A DNA stretch of 64,000 nucleotides from Novosphingobium sp. Lineage in GTDB: Bacteria > Pseudomonadota > Alphaproteobacteria > Sphingomonadales > Sphingomonadaceae. Positions within the stretch are counted from its first letter, which is position 1; every line of letters starts with the position of its first letter. Below, in pieces: positions 41,361-50,896 of the stretch. The position numbers and the translations under genes are program-made. Location: positions 186,001 to 250,000 of the forward strand of contig JACKKY010000001.1 in assembly GCA_024236175.1 (NCBI GenBank), written 5' to 3'. The notes beneath the pieces are model-generated. The model saw only the letters and a list, made by a program, of their open reading frames with translations, was not told the DNA's origin and ran no database searches.

Positions 41361-41408
41361 CATATGGCGGGGAAGGCGCAAATTTGCAACCGGACTCGTC
41401 ACCGGCGC

Positions 41409-41687
41409 CTATCTAAAATTGTCGGCGTAGGCCTGAATCTTCAGCCGCTTCGGCGGTGTGGCGTGCACCCGTGCGGCGATGCCGTAGCGATCGGCATAGG
41501 CCTGCGCGTCCTCGCGGCTGGGAAAGCTGAGCTGCACCTGCTGCTGCGTGTCGCCGGAACCAGCCCAACCCATCAGCGGATCGGGCTTCTTCGCCTCGGC
41601 GGGCTCGAATTCGAGGATCCACCGGTCGGTAAGGGCCTTGCCGGACTGCATGGCGTTTTTCGGGCGCTGATAGATGCGTGCGGTCAT
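41409..41687 (-). CDS. NDUFS4-like NADH dehydrogenase accessory subunit
   Basis: A 92-residue protein of the ETC complex I conserved-region family (NDUFS4 type). It begins MTARIYQRPKNAMQSGKALT and continues with the pattern W.LEFEP and PLMGWAGSGDTQQQVQLSFP, then DAQAYADRYGIAARV. Alphaproteobacteria share this supernumerary subunit with mitochondria; it stabilises complex I at the inner membrane. The length is typical. It stands between ffs and hrpB on the minus strand, 31 bases after the hrpB start region, without other complex I genes nearby. The start ATG at 41687 fits the family start. Confidence 0.9.
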   Translation of the reverse strand: MTARIYQRPKNAMQSGKALTDRWILEFEPAEAKKPDPLMGWAGSGDTQQQVQLSFPSREDAQAYADRYGIAARVHATPPKRLKIQAYADNFR

Positions 41688-41718
41688 GCTTGCCGATTGT
41701 CCCGAATCGCCGCAGGAA

Positions 41719-44169
41719 TCAAGAGCGCTTCGACGCGTCGAACGCGTTCTTGGTCTTCAGGCTGGGCGCCTCAGACCAGGGTTCGTCCGGCCAGCGGTGT
41801 TTGGGATAGCGGCCTTTCATGTCGCGGACCACGTCACGCCAGCTACCACGCCAGAAGCCCGGAAGGTCGCGGGTCGACTGGATCGGCCGGCCAGCCGGCG
41901 ATGTCAGCTTGACCAGCAGCGGCTGCGCCGGCTGTCCGATTGTCGGATGCCGATCCAGCCCGAACAGGGCTTGCACCCTGACTTCGACGGAGGGACCGCC
42001 CTCGTCTTCGTAGTCGATTGCATGGCGCGTACCCGCCGGGCTGACGAACTCGGCAGGCGCCAGCCGGTCCAGCTCCTGCCGCGCGTTCCAGTCCAGCCTG
42101 GCGAGCAACGCATCGGTCAGCTTGTTTCGCGACAGATCGAGGTCGCGCCGTCCGGCAAGCAGCGGGGCAAGCCATTGCTCCGCTTCGGTGCGAAGGAGCT
42201 CGGGCGACAGCACCTCGATCCCGGCATGAGCGGCTCGCGCCATCAGGGTTTTCGGCAGCAAATCCCCAAGCTTTTCCAGAGCCTTTTCCACAAGCAGCGC
42301 AGTGACGACTTCCGGATCGGGCTTCGGGTCCGGCCCGCTTGCAAGGGTTATCGCGCCGAGCTTGCGCTCCAGCCGCGCCTCCACTCTCCCCTCGCCCGCG
42401 TTCCAGTTGAGCACCGAGCGCCGCTCGATCCGCGCATTGAGCCATCGCTCGATATCGTCGGTGGTGAGCGCAAGCGCGGCCATGATCCGCGCCCCCTTGG
42501 CCTGCCCCTGCGCATCGCCGATCGCCAGCCATTCGCCGCTTGCCAAGGGCGAAGCGGGATCGAGAAGATACCCCCTGCCTCCGGCCGACAGCCAGCTTTC
42601 TCCGCTAGCGTCGCGGCGACGCGCGATCTTGTCGGGAAGACCTTCGCCGAGCAGCACGCCCAGGGGCACGCCTTCCCCCCGCTCGTTCATGGCGGGCGTG
42701 GACCCAGCCAGCCCGTTCGCCCGTTTCGCCCAGCCTGCGGCGAGTTTGCGCGAAGCCTCGGCACGGGACGAACGGTCGGCGTTCCAGCGGGAAAGGCGCT
42801 GCGCAAGGTCTTCTCCTCGCCCGCCAAGCCCGCGCTCCTGTAAGAGAAGCGCCAGCTTTGCCGCTTCCCCGGCACTCCCATGCGCCGCCGCATAGAGCAG
42901 CATATGCGCCAGCGCCGGCTCCATCGGCAGCGCCGCCATCGCCTTGCCGTGGCCGGTGATGCGTCCGTCGGCATCGATCGCATCCAGCGCCAGCAGCTCG
43001 GCCCGCGCCGCTGCCACGGAAGAAGCGGGCGGCAGATCTAGCCAGGCCATCGCCGCCGGATCGACCGCTCCCCATTGTGCGAGCGACAGCATCAGCGGGG
43101 CCAGGTCCGACGTCATGATTTCCGGGGGATCGTAGGCCGGGCGCCCCGGATGCGCAGCCTCTTCCCACAGACGATAGGCGACACCGGGGCCTTGGCGCGC
43201 GGCACGGCCCGCACGTTGCGCCGCTGCTGCCTGGCTTGCCCGATGGGTGACGAGCCGTGTGACACCTGCCGCCTTGTCGAATTCGGCCCGGCGCGACAGC
43301 CCGGCGTCGACGACAACCGACACGCCGTCGAGCGTCAGCGAGGTCTCGGCAATCGCGGTCGCCAGCACGATCCGCCGCCGTCCTTGCGGATCCCGGCGGA
43401 TGGCAGCGCGCTGCGCGGCAGGCTCGCACTGTCCGTGAAGCGGCAGGATCAGCGCCTGCGGTAGCTTCCCGGCCAGCTTTTCCGAAGTCCGCTCGATCTC
43501 ACGCACACCCGGCAGGAAGGCCAGGATGTCGCCCTCTTCTTCGCGCCACGCCGTGAGGATCGCCGATGCCATGGCCTCCTCGGTTCGCAATTCAGGCTGC
43601 GCGCCCAGCCAGCGGATCGCCAGCGGCCAGGCCTTGCCTTCGCTTTCGATCACCGGCGCATCGCCCAGCAATCTGGCGAAACGCGCCCCGTCGATCGTCG
43701 CCGACATCACCAGCAGCCGCAGGTCCGGCCTCAGGACCTGCTGGCATTCGATCGCCAGCGCGAGACCCAGATCGCTGTCGAGATGGCGTTCGTGCGCTTC
43801 ATCGAACAACACGGCAGAAACGCCTTCCAGCTCCGGGTCCGCGACGATCGTCGAGACGAAGATCGCCTCGGTCATCACCAGAACGCGGGTCTTGCCCGAG
43901 CGCTTGCTGTCGAGCCTTGTGAGATAGCCGATGGTCTCGCCCGGCTTCTCGCCCAGCATCTCAGCCATGCGCTCCGCCGCCGCGCGAGCCGCCACCCTGC
44001 GCGGGCTGAGCAGGATCACCGTGCCGCAGCACCACTCCTCGCCGATCAGCGCCGGGGCGACCGCCGTGGTCTTGCCCGCGCCCGGCGGCGCAATGAGCGC
44101 AGCCCCGGCGCCTTCCCGCAAGGCGGAAAGCAGACCGGGCAGCACGGCATGGATCGGAAGGTCGCTCAC
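41719..44169 (-). CDS. hrpB: ATP-dependent helicase HrpB
   Basis: An 816-residue DEAH-box helicase of the HrpB family. It has motif I GAGKTT (near residue 30), motif II DEAH (in VLFDEAHERHLDSDL), motif III SAT (VMSATIDG) and the C-terminal motif VI region AAQRAGRAARQGPGVAYRLW, then the HA2-like and HrpB C-terminal domains ending with the WP-rich region KGRYPKHRWPDEPW. It unwinds RNA or RNA-DNA duplexes; the cellular target is not known. The start is ATG at 44169. It is divergent from the Tat-exported protein gene. Confidence 0.94.
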   Translation of the reverse strand: MSDLPIHAVLPGLLSALREGAGAALIAPPGAGKTTAVAPALIGEEWCCGTVILLSPRRVAARAAAERMAEMLGEKPGETIGYLTRLDSKRSGKTRVLVMTEAIFVSTIVADPELEGVSAVLFDEAHERHLDSDLGLALAIECQQVLRPDLRLLVMSATIDGARFARLLGDAPVIESEGKAWPLAIRWLGAQPELRTEEAMASAILTAWREEEGDILAFLPGVREIERTSEKLAGKLPQALILPLHGQCEPAAQRAAIRRDPQGRRRIVLATAIAETSLTLDGVSVVVDAGLSRRAEFDKAAGVTRLVTHRASQAAAAQRAGRAARQGPGVAYRLWEEAAHPGRPAYDPPEIMTSDLAPLMLSLAQWGAVDPAAMAWLDLPPASSVAAARAELLALDAIDADGRITGHGKAMAALPMEPALAHMLLYAAAHGSAGEAAKLALLLQERGLGGRGEDLAQRLSRWNADRSSRAEASRKLAAGWAKRANGLAGSTPAMNERGEGVPLGVLLGEGLPDKIARRRDASGESWLSAGGRGYLLDPASPLASGEWLAIGDAQGQAKGARIMAALALTTDDIERWLNARIERRSVLNWNAGEGRVEARLERKLGAITLASGPDPKPDPEVVTALLVEKALEKLGDLLPKTLMARAAHAGIEVLSPELLRTEAEQWLAPLLAGRRDLDLSRNKLTDALLARLDWNARQELDRLAPAEFVSPAGTRHAIDYEDEGGPSVEVRVQALFGLDRHPTIGQPAQPLLVKLTSPAGRPIQSTRDLPGFWRGSWRDVVRDMKGRYPKHRWPDEPWSEAPSLKTKNAFDASKRS

Positions 44170-44320
44170 ATTACGCCCTTAGCGCCATGCCGCTTGCACC
44201 ATAAAGTCCCCTGTGACTGAGATGGCCAATCGCCGGGGAGATGGATTGCCATTGCGGCTTGACCTCGCTCCGCCCACGGGTGACTTCTTCGCTGCAGAGA
44301 ACAATGTTCTGGAGAATGCG

Positions 44321-45508
44321 ATGCCTTCCTACGAGCGTTTGGGTCCTCCGGGACTGGATCGGCGGCGGGCACTGTCTGCCCTGGCAGGTGGAGCGGCCAG
44401 CACCGTCCTTGCAGGTTACTGCAGTCCGGCGCTGGCAAGCAGCAACCTCCTGACCGAATCAACCTGGAGCGAGAGCATGCCTATTGACCTTACCGGCGGA
44501 CTGCCCGTCGACCGCGAGTATTTCTACGGCGAGAAGCCCGACCCCGAAGTCCGCGACGCTTGCAATGTCTGGCTCGAAGAGGAAAACGGCGCCTTCGGCA
44601 TGCGGATCGGCATCGAACATGTCGCCGAGGAGTGGGATACGCCGGAGCTCTGGCTCGACATCGCCTTCCCTGACGGGCGCGTCATCAGCGGCCGCGAATA
44701 CGGCGCGGGCGGATCACCATACGATGCGGAGGGCAAGCCGACGATCAAGCGCAGCGGCCCCTTGCAGTACCAGTGCGTCGAGCCGTTCAAGCACTGGAAG
44801 ATCACCTTCGATCCGCATGCGGTGCGCCAACTGTCCGCGCGGCAGCTGATCGACCAGGCGATTCCGGACGCGCCGCCGATGCGCGAAGTCGCTTTCGAGA
44901 TCGACTACTTCCCGGCCGTGCCGCCACTGATCTCCGGTACGCTCACCAGCGCCTCGCGTGAGGCCATGAGCGGAGAACAGGGCACCTTCATCAGCCCGCG
45001 CTACGAGCAGCTTTGCCGGGCGAAGGGGTGGCTGTCACTGGACGGCGAACGCCAGGATTTCTCAGGCCAGATACTGCGGATCAAGCGGCAGGGCGTGCGC
45101 AAGTTCGAAGGTTTCTGGGGTCATTGCTGGATGTCCGCGCTGTTCCCGAGCGGCCGCGGCTTCGGCGTCAACACCTTCCCGCCACGCGGGGACGGCAAGC
45201 CGACATTCAACGAGGGCTTCGTGTTCGACGGCAGCGGCGCGCTCAAGCCGGCCCGAGCCGTCGAGATTCCCTGGATGGAGCAGCTTTTCGAAAGCGGCGA
45301 GCCGGTGAAGCTGGTTCTCGAAACCGAAGACGGGCACGAAACGATCGAAGGTACGACCTTTATCAACTGCCGGTCCGTCACCAACAACACGGTGATGCCG
45401 GAGAAATGGCCGATCGTGCAGCAGGCACATGCGCTCTACCGCTGGAACGGCGAGGAAGCGACCGGCATGATCGAACGCTCGACCCTGCGCGACAAGATGA
45501 AGCTGTAA
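44321..45508 (+). CDS. Tat-exported protein, DUF7064-like beta-rich fold
   Basis: A 395-residue protein. The N-terminus LDRRRALSALAGGAASTVLA contains a twin-arginine-like signal, so it is probably exported by Tat folded. The rest is a long beta-rich protein (about residues 60-390) with many Trp/Phe/Gly pairs such as FEGFWGHCWMSALFPSGRGF, similar in style to the DUF7064/DUF7065 or CrtC/AttH lipocalin-like proteins encoded near steroid and terpene degradation genes. ATG at 44321 has GGAG six bases upstream. It converges on the Baeyer-Villiger monooxygenase gene, with only 15 bases between stops. The family assignment is tentative. Confidence 0.6.
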   Translation: MPSYERLGPPGLDRRRALSALAGGAASTVLAGYCSPALASSNLLTESTWSESMPIDLTGGLPVDREYFYGEKPDPEVRDACNVWLEEENGAFGMRIGIEHVAEEWDTPELWLDIAFPDGRVISGREYGAGGSPYDAEGKPTIKRSGPLQYQCVEPFKHWKITFDPHAVRQLSARQLIDQAIPDAPPMREVAFEIDYFPAVPPLISGTLTSASREAMSGEQGTFISPRYEQLCRAKGWLSLDGERQDFSGQILRIKRQGVRKFEGFWGHCWMSALFPSGRGFGVNTFPPRGDGKPTFNEGFVFDGSGALKPARAVEIPWMEQLFESGEPVKLVLETEDGHETIEGTTFINCRSVTNNTVMPEKWPIVQQAHALYRWNGEEATGMIERSTLRDKMKL

Positions 45509-45523
45509 GGCGGCCTTTGCCGT

Positions 45524-47503
45524 TCAGATGACCACGAGGTCTTCGCCGAAATAGGGCCTCAGCCCGGCGTCAGTTTCGTTCGGCGCCGGGCGTGTCGGAT
45601 CGCGCAGCCAGTTCCACATCCGCCGGAAATCCAGCGGACCGTTCACCGCCGACCGCCCGTATTCGTTGCGGTAGTAGTTGTTCACGCGCGGATCCATATA
45701 GATCATCCGCTGCTCGTTGCGGTCCAGCTCTTCGTTGAAGCGCCAGTAGGCGTCGGTCGTGACATCGACCGCACGTTTCTGCCGTTCGATCAGGCCGGCG
45801 ATGCAATGGAGGGCAAAACGTATCTCGATCTCGAGCAGGTCGATGATCTGGAATCCGCCGAAATTGTTCGTGTTCGGGCCATAGGCCATGAAGAAGTTGG
45901 GGAAGCCCGGCAGCATCGAACCGATGTAGGCGCGTGCGCCGTCCTTCGCCCAAAGCTCTTCGACGCGCACTCCGTCGCGCCCGCGTATCTCCATCGGCCA
46001 GAGGAAGTCGTTGGCCTTGAAACCGGTGGCGTAGACGATGACGTCGACCGGGATTTCCTCTCCGTCGGATACGATCCCGGCCGGGGTGATCTTCTCGATC
46101 CCCTTGGTCACAAGCGTGACATTGTCCCGCATCAGCGCTTCATAGATGCTGTCTTCGGTGTCGATCATGATCGGTCGCGAGGACATCGGCGGTGCCGGCG
46201 GGATCATCTTCTCGATGAGGTCGGGCCGGCCGGCGAGCTTCTCCCTGATATAGGCGACGCGGGCATCCCGGCTCGCCTTGTTCGCTTCGCTCGCGGCATG
46301 GGGATCGCTGAAATTCGGATCGACCCGTGCAGATGCCTCGACATTGCGCGGACCGTAGAGCCAGCTGAGGCGGAACCTCGCGAAATTGACGTAATACGGA
46401 AAGTTGCGGTCCAGCCAGAGCGACTGCTCCGGCAATGGCGTCACATACATCGGATTTTCGAAGCACCAGCTCGGCGTGCGCTGGAACAGGTAGATGTGCT
46501 CGGCGAGCTTCGCCAGCTCCGGCGTGGTCTGGTAGCCCGACGCGCCCGAGCCGATCACGGCGATGCGCTTTCCCGTTACATCGAAATCTTCGAGCCATTG
46601 AGCGGTATGGCAGCTGCTTCCCTCGAAACTTTCCATGCCTTCGATCTCGGGCATGTTCGGCCGGGAGAGGAAGCCCACGCAGCTGATCACGGCATTGAAT
46701 TTCCAGGTGCGATCGCCGGATGGCGTGTCGGCCGCAACGTCCCAGACCCGCTCCGCCTCGTTCCAGATGACCGAACTGACCTCGGTTTCGAAAGAGATGT
46801 TCTCGCGCAGGTCGAAATTGTCCGCGACCCATCGCATGTATTTCATGTTCTCGTCGCGCGGGCAGAAATTGTAGGGGTAGGGAAAGCTGACGCCGAACAG
46901 ATGGGTGTAGCTGCGGCTCGGCGAATCGACGCGGGCGCCCGGGTAGCGGTTCTCGTACCAGGTGCCGCCGACCTCGTCGTTCTTCTCGAGCACGACGTAG
47001 GGGATGCCGGCCCGCTTGAGATGGACGGCTGCCGCAAGACCCGAAAGCCCCGCGCCGATGATGCCGACCAGGAATTCCTCGCGTTCGGCTTTCGGAGGCG
47101 GTTTCTTCCAGCTCACGCCCCGCACCCAGGGGTCAAGCGCGGTCTGCTCCATCCACATCTCCCGCTCCGCATCGGGAATCTCCTCGCCTGCGGTCAGCGC
47201 AAGGCTGTCGAACAGCCGCTCCGAAGGGCCGAGATCGACATTCACGGCGCCCGCATCGCGAGTCGCCTTCAGGAAAGACACAGCCTTCGCCTGGAGCCGC
47301 CGGACGTCGCTTTCGCCGGGCACGACCTGGATGCCGCCGGCCGCGGTGTAGGCGCCCGCTTCACCCAATGGCGCAGCCCTGATCGAAAGTATCTCCTCGT
47401 CTCCGGTCAGCTGGTAAAGCAATCCCCGCAGGACCATCGGATCCGCGTATCTGACGGCGTCCTCGATAACGTCGTCGGTTGCCGCAAGCAGTCCATCTCG
47501 CAC
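45524..47503 (-). CDS. Baeyer-Villiger monooxygenase, 4-hydroxyacetophenone monooxygenase type
   Basis: A 659-residue flavoprotein that inserts oxygen next to a carbonyl using NADPH and O2. It has the FAD motif GAGLSG (150-155), the complete Baeyer-Villiger fingerprint FEGSSCHTAQW (residues 293-303, fitting FxGxxxHxxxW) and the NADPH motif GSGASG (318-323). An N-terminal extension of about 135 residues before the flavin domain is typical of the 4-hydroxyacetophenone type rather than cyclohexanone monooxygenases. Start is GTG at 47503 with GGGAG seven bases upstream. It may act on a steroid or terpenoid ketone, or an aryl ketone; the substrate is not known. Confidence 0.9.
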   Translation of the reverse strand: MRDGLLAATDDVIEDAVRYADPMVLRGLLYQLTGDEEILSIRAAPLGEAGAYTAAGGIQVVPGESDVRRLQAKAVSFLKATRDAGAVNVDLGPSERLFDSLALTAGEEIPDAEREMWMEQTALDPWVRGVSWKKPPPKAEREEFLVGIIGAGLSGLAAAVHLKRAGIPYVVLEKNDEVGGTWYENRYPGARVDSPSRSYTHLFGVSFPYPYNFCPRDENMKYMRWVADNFDLRENISFETEVSSVIWNEAERVWDVAADTPSGDRTWKFNAVISCVGFLSRPNMPEIEGMESFEGSSCHTAQWLEDFDVTGKRIAVIGSGASGYQTTPELAKLAEHIYLFQRTPSWCFENPMYVTPLPEQSLWLDRNFPYYVNFARFRLSWLYGPRNVEASARVDPNFSDPHAASEANKASRDARVAYIREKLAGRPDLIEKMIPPAPPMSSRPIMIDTEDSIYEALMRDNVTLVTKGIEKITPAGIVSDGEEIPVDVIVYATGFKANDFLWPMEIRGRDGVRVEELWAKDGARAYIGSMLPGFPNFFMAYGPNTNNFGGFQIIDLLEIEIRFALHCIAGLIERQKRAVDVTTDAYWRFNEELDRNEQRMIYMDPRVNNYYRNEYGRSAVNGPLDFRRMWNWLRDPTRPAPNETDAGLRPYFGEDLVVI

Positions 47504-47700
47504 GGCCGTCTCCCAAGGTTTACCGGCCCGCTCAACCGCTCGGGCCGAGAGTTCTGCCGGACAGGGTGACGGTAATTCGTTTTCTCTCGCGCTGCCCGGG
47601 CTCCGCTTTGCCGCACCATTCTTATGGCGCGCGGCGCTTCTGTCAAAGCAATCGATGGAATCTGGCGAGCGGGAGACCGGCCGCTCCCCTCACTTACCGC

Positions 47701-48717
47701 TCAGTAACGGCGCGCTACCGCGAATTGCGCCGCCTCGGCCATGGCGGAGCGGGCTTCTCCCGCCGGGAAACAGGCGATGGCGTCGATCGCGCGCTGGGTG
47801 AAAAGGCGCGCTCGCTCGCGGGTCGCGCTCACCGCATCGTGGCGATTGATGAGCTCGACCGCGTGGGCGAGGTCATCGTCCTCGGTCCGGAACCCGGCGA
47901 TCGCGTCCTGCCAGAACTGGCGCTCATCCGGAGTGCCGCGCGCGTAGGCAAGGATGACCGGCAGGGTCATCTTGCCGTCGCGGAAATCGTCGCCCTTGCC
48001 CTTGCCCATCTCTCCGGATTCGGAATCGTAGTCCATGGCATCGTCGACAAGCTGGAAGGCGATTCCGAGATTGCGGCCATAGTCCTCAAGCGCGCGCTCT
48101 TCGGCCTCGCTCTTCTCGGCAACGACGGCCGCGATCCGGGTCGCGGCGGCGAACAGCGCAGCGGTCTTGGCGCCGATAATCGAGAGGTAGCGCTCCTCGC
48201 TCGTCTCGATATGACGCTGCGCGGTGAGTTGGTCGACTTCACCTTCCGCGATCACGGCAGAGGCGCGACTCAGGATCTTGAGCACCTTGAGGCTGCCGTC
48301 CTCGACCATGAGCTCGAAGGCGCGGCTGAACAGGAAGTCGCCCACCAGCACCGTCGCCGGATTGCCGTAGACGATATTCGCGGTTGCCTTGCCGCGCCGC
48401 AGGTCGGAGCCGTCGACCACGTCGTCGTGCAGCAAAGTCGCGGTGTGGATGAACTCGACGGCGGCGGCGAGCTTGTGGTGGCGGTTGCCCTGATATCCGC
48501 ACAGTTCGGCACCGGCGATCGTCAGCATCGGGCGCATGCGCTTGCCACCGCCCGAGATCAGATGGCCGGCCAGCGCCGGGATCAGCGGAATCTGGCTCTG
48601 CATCCGCTCGAGGATCACGGAATTCACGCTGTTCATGCCCGGCGCGGTAAGGGCCAGCATCGGCTCCAGAGAAGGCTCTGGCCCTCGCGGGCGGATCTGG
48701 ACGACTTCTGCAGACAT
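47701..48717 (-). CDS. Long-chain polyprenyl diphosphate synthase
   Basis: A 338-residue all-helical prenyl synthase with the two aspartate-rich Mg sites: DDVVD (98-102) in LLHDDVVDGSD and DDAMD in FQLVDDAMDYD. The residue pattern before the first site has small residues (AT at -5/-4), which allows long chains; in Sphingomonadales the product is probably the C50 ubiquinone-10 side chain precursor (inference). It joins isopentenyl diphosphate units in the cytoplasm. ATG at 48717 fits the family start; no clear ribosome binding site is seen. Divergent from chorismate mutase, with a shared 88-base gap. Confidence 0.92.
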   Translation of the reverse strand: MSAEVVQIRPRGPEPSLEPMLALTAPGMNSVNSVILERMQSQIPLIPALAGHLISGGGKRMRPMLTIAGAELCGYQGNRHHKLAAAVEFIHTATLLHDDVVDGSDLRRGKATANIVYGNPATVLVGDFLFSRAFELMVEDGSLKVLKILSRASAVIAEGEVDQLTAQRHIETSEERYLSIIGAKTAALFAAATRIAAVVAEKSEAEERALEDYGRNLGIAFQLVDDAMDYDSESGEMGKGKGDDFRDGKMTLPVILAYARGTPDERQFWQDAIAGFRTEDDDLAHAVELINRHDAVSATRERARLFTQRAIDAIACFPAGEARSAMAEAAQFAVARRY

Positions 48718-48805
48718 TGCAGCGCGCCATGGGCTCGGGCGGCGCGGAAGGCAAGCCCTCTCGGCAAGATTGGCAGGCGCAGCCACGCATGCTAGCGGGG
48801 CTGCG

Positions 48806-49120
48806 ATGTCCGAAACGCAAACCCAACCCGTGGCCGATCCAGTGCTCGCAGGCTACCGCGCCAGCATCGACAACATCGATGCCGCGCTGATCCATATCCT
48901 TGCCGAACGCTTCCGCATCACCAAGGCGGTCGGCGCCTACAAGGCCGAAAAGAACCTGCCGCCGTCGGACCCCGCGCGGGAAGATCGCCAGATCGCGCGC
49001 CTCAGGAAACTGGCCGAAGACGCCAATCTCGATCCCGAATTCTCCGAGAAATTCCTACGCTTCGTGATTCAGGAAGTGATTCGCCACCACGAGCAGGCGT
49101 TGGAAAACAACGGCGGCTAG
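48806..49120 (+). CDS. Chorismate mutase (AroQ class)
   Basis: A 104-residue helical protein with the AroQ pattern: YRASIDNIDAALIHILAERF, then RITKAVGAYKAEKNLPPSD, PAREDRQIARL and a third helix ending EFSEKFLRFVIQEVIRHHE. Arg and Lys residues in these helices form the active site that converts chorismate to prephenate, the first step to phenylalanine and tyrosine. ATG at 48806 starts the natural protein; the longer frame is shadow. It is a stand-alone enzyme, not fused to prephenate dehydratase. It is divergent from the polyprenyl synthase gene. Confidence 0.92.
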   Translation: MSETQTQPVADPVLAGYRASIDNIDAALIHILAERFRITKAVGAYKAEKNLPPSDPAREDRQIARLRKLAEDANLDPEFSEKFLRFVIQEVIRHHEQALENNGG

Positions 49121-49234
49121 CGGCTCCGGCCTTCGCTCCGTACGGCCGACGACTGTTTCGCGGATGGAACCGCCGCCGCCGATACACTATCAGGTGGTCA
49201 AAACACCGAGAGACAACCTGATAGGATCCGAACC

Positions 49235-50794
49235 ATGGAGCACAAAGATCTGCACCGTCCGCTTTATACTGCGGACGTGCTCGCCAACGCGCTGAACAAC
49301 GGACGCGACCTTCCGCTGCTCCACCGGCTGGACGGGCCGACGCTCACCGTGGCCCAGGTCAGGGACCAGACAAGCCAGTTCGTCCAGGCGCTCGCCAGCC
49401 TCGGCGTCGGTGCCGGCAGCCGCGTTTCGCTGATCGCACCGAACATTCCCGAGTGCCTGCACGTGACCCATGCCCTGCAGATGCTGGCGGCGCTTTACGT
49501 GCCGATGCATCCGCTCAGCGCCTTGCCAGACCACGTCCACGTCATCCGCGATGCCGAAGTCGAGATCCTGATCTTCGATGCCGAGCGGTTCGAAGGCCGC
49601 GCGGCGGAGATCGCGCGGGAAATCCCGGGGCTGCGGCTGCTGGCGATCGGCGAGAGCACGCTGGGCGACGACATCTGGAATCTTGCATCCGGCTTCAAGC
49701 CCGCGCCGCTCACCCCGCCCGTCGTGGGACCGCACGACATCACCCGCCTCGGCTATTCGGGCGGCACCACCGGCAAGCCCAAGGCCATTCCCAGCGTTCA
49801 GCGTATCGGCGCTTTGACGGGCCTTTACATGCAGGCGGACTGGGAATGGCCAGCGCCTCCCCACATCCTGTCATGCGCACCGCTTACTCATGCAGGCGGC
49901 GCCATGTTCATTCCGGCGCTGCTACGCGGCGGCACCTTCCTGATCCTGCCGCGTTTCGATCCAACCCAAGTTCTGGAAATGATCCAGGAGCGCCGCATCA
50001 ACTGCATGATGCTGGTGCCGACGATGATCTACGCGCTGCTGGATCACCCCAAGCTGGACGAATACGATCTCTCCAGCCTGGAGACCGTATTCTATGGCGC
50101 CTCGGCCATGTCGCCGGCCCGGCTGAAAGAAGCGATCGAACGCATCGGTCCGGTTTTCGCCCAGTTCTACGGACAGGCCGAAGCGCCGATGGTGCTGACC
50201 TATTTCCGCAAGGCGGACCACGACGTGAACGACATGCGCAGGCTCGCCAGCTGCGGCCGGCCGAGCCCGTGGGTCAGGCTCGAACTGCATGACGCCGACG
50301 GCAACCCGGTTCCCGACGGCGAGCCCGGCGAGATCTGCGTCCAGGGGCCGCTCGTCATGGACGGGTATCGCGACCCGGAGCTGACCGCCGAAGCCTTCAA
50401 GGGCGGTTGGCTCCATACCGGCGACGTCGCGGTGCGCGATCCGGACGGGTTCCTGCGCATCGTCGACCGCACCAAGGACATGATCGTTTCGGGCGGGTTC
50501 AATATCTATCCCCGCGACATCGAGAACATCATCGCGGAGAATCCGGCCGTCGCCGAAGTCGCGGTGATCGGAGTCCCGGACGAAAGGTGGGGCGAAGCGG
50601 TCAAGGCGATTATCGTGCTCAAACCCGGCGCCAGTGCCGGCGAGGACGACATCGCGGGCCCGGTCGCCGCCGCGAAAGGATCGTACCAGGCACCGAAGTC
50701 CGTCGATTTCGTGGATTCGATACCGCAGACGCCCGTCGGCAAGCCGGACAAGAAGGCGCTGCGTGCCCGCTACGCCGAAACGGCCACGGCCTGA
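49235..50794 (+). CDS. Acyl-CoA ligase (AMP-forming)
   Basis: A 519-residue ANL-type ligase with the phosphate loop YSGGTTGKPKA (174-184), adenine motif YGQAEAPM, hinge TGDVAVRDPDGF and C-terminal catalytic lysine in TPVGKPDKK. The second residue Gly in YSGGTTG instead of YTSGTTG is unusual but is found in several aromatic or steroid acid ligases. It activates a carboxylic acid with CoA. The substrate is unknown; the nearby Baeyer-Villiger monooxygenase could belong to the same pathway. The Mur-ligase-like gene follows 102 bases later on the same strand. Confidence 0.85.
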   Translation: MEHKDLHRPLYTADVLANALNNGRDLPLLHRLDGPTLTVAQVRDQTSQFVQALASLGVGAGSRVSLIAPNIPECLHVTHALQMLAALYVPMHPLSALPDHVHVIRDAEVEILIFDAERFEGRAAEIAREIPGLRLLAIGESTLGDDIWNLASGFKPAPLTPPVVGPHDITRLGYSGGTTGKPKAIPSVQRIGALTGLYMQADWEWPAPPHILSCAPLTHAGGAMFIPALLRGGTFLILPRFDPTQVLEMIQERRINCMMLVPTMIYALLDHPKLDEYDLSSLETVFYGASAMSPARLKEAIERIGPVFAQFYGQAEAPMVLTYFRKADHDVNDMRRLASCGRPSPWVRLELHDADGNPVPDGEPGEICVQGPLVMDGYRDPELTAEAFKGGWLHTGDVAVRDPDGFLRIVDRTKDMIVSGGFNIYPRDIENIIAENPAVAEVAVIGVPDERWGEAVKAIIVLKPGASAGEDDIAGPVAAAKGSYQAPKSVDFVDSIPQTPVGKPDKKALRARYAETATA

Positions 50795-50896
50795 CCAGCC
50801 TGACAACAAACAGGGACGACGACGATCGGATACCGGAACTGGACAATTTCGAGCCGGTTTGGGCCGACCCCTGATTTCGCCTGGGCGGGCAGCCGG

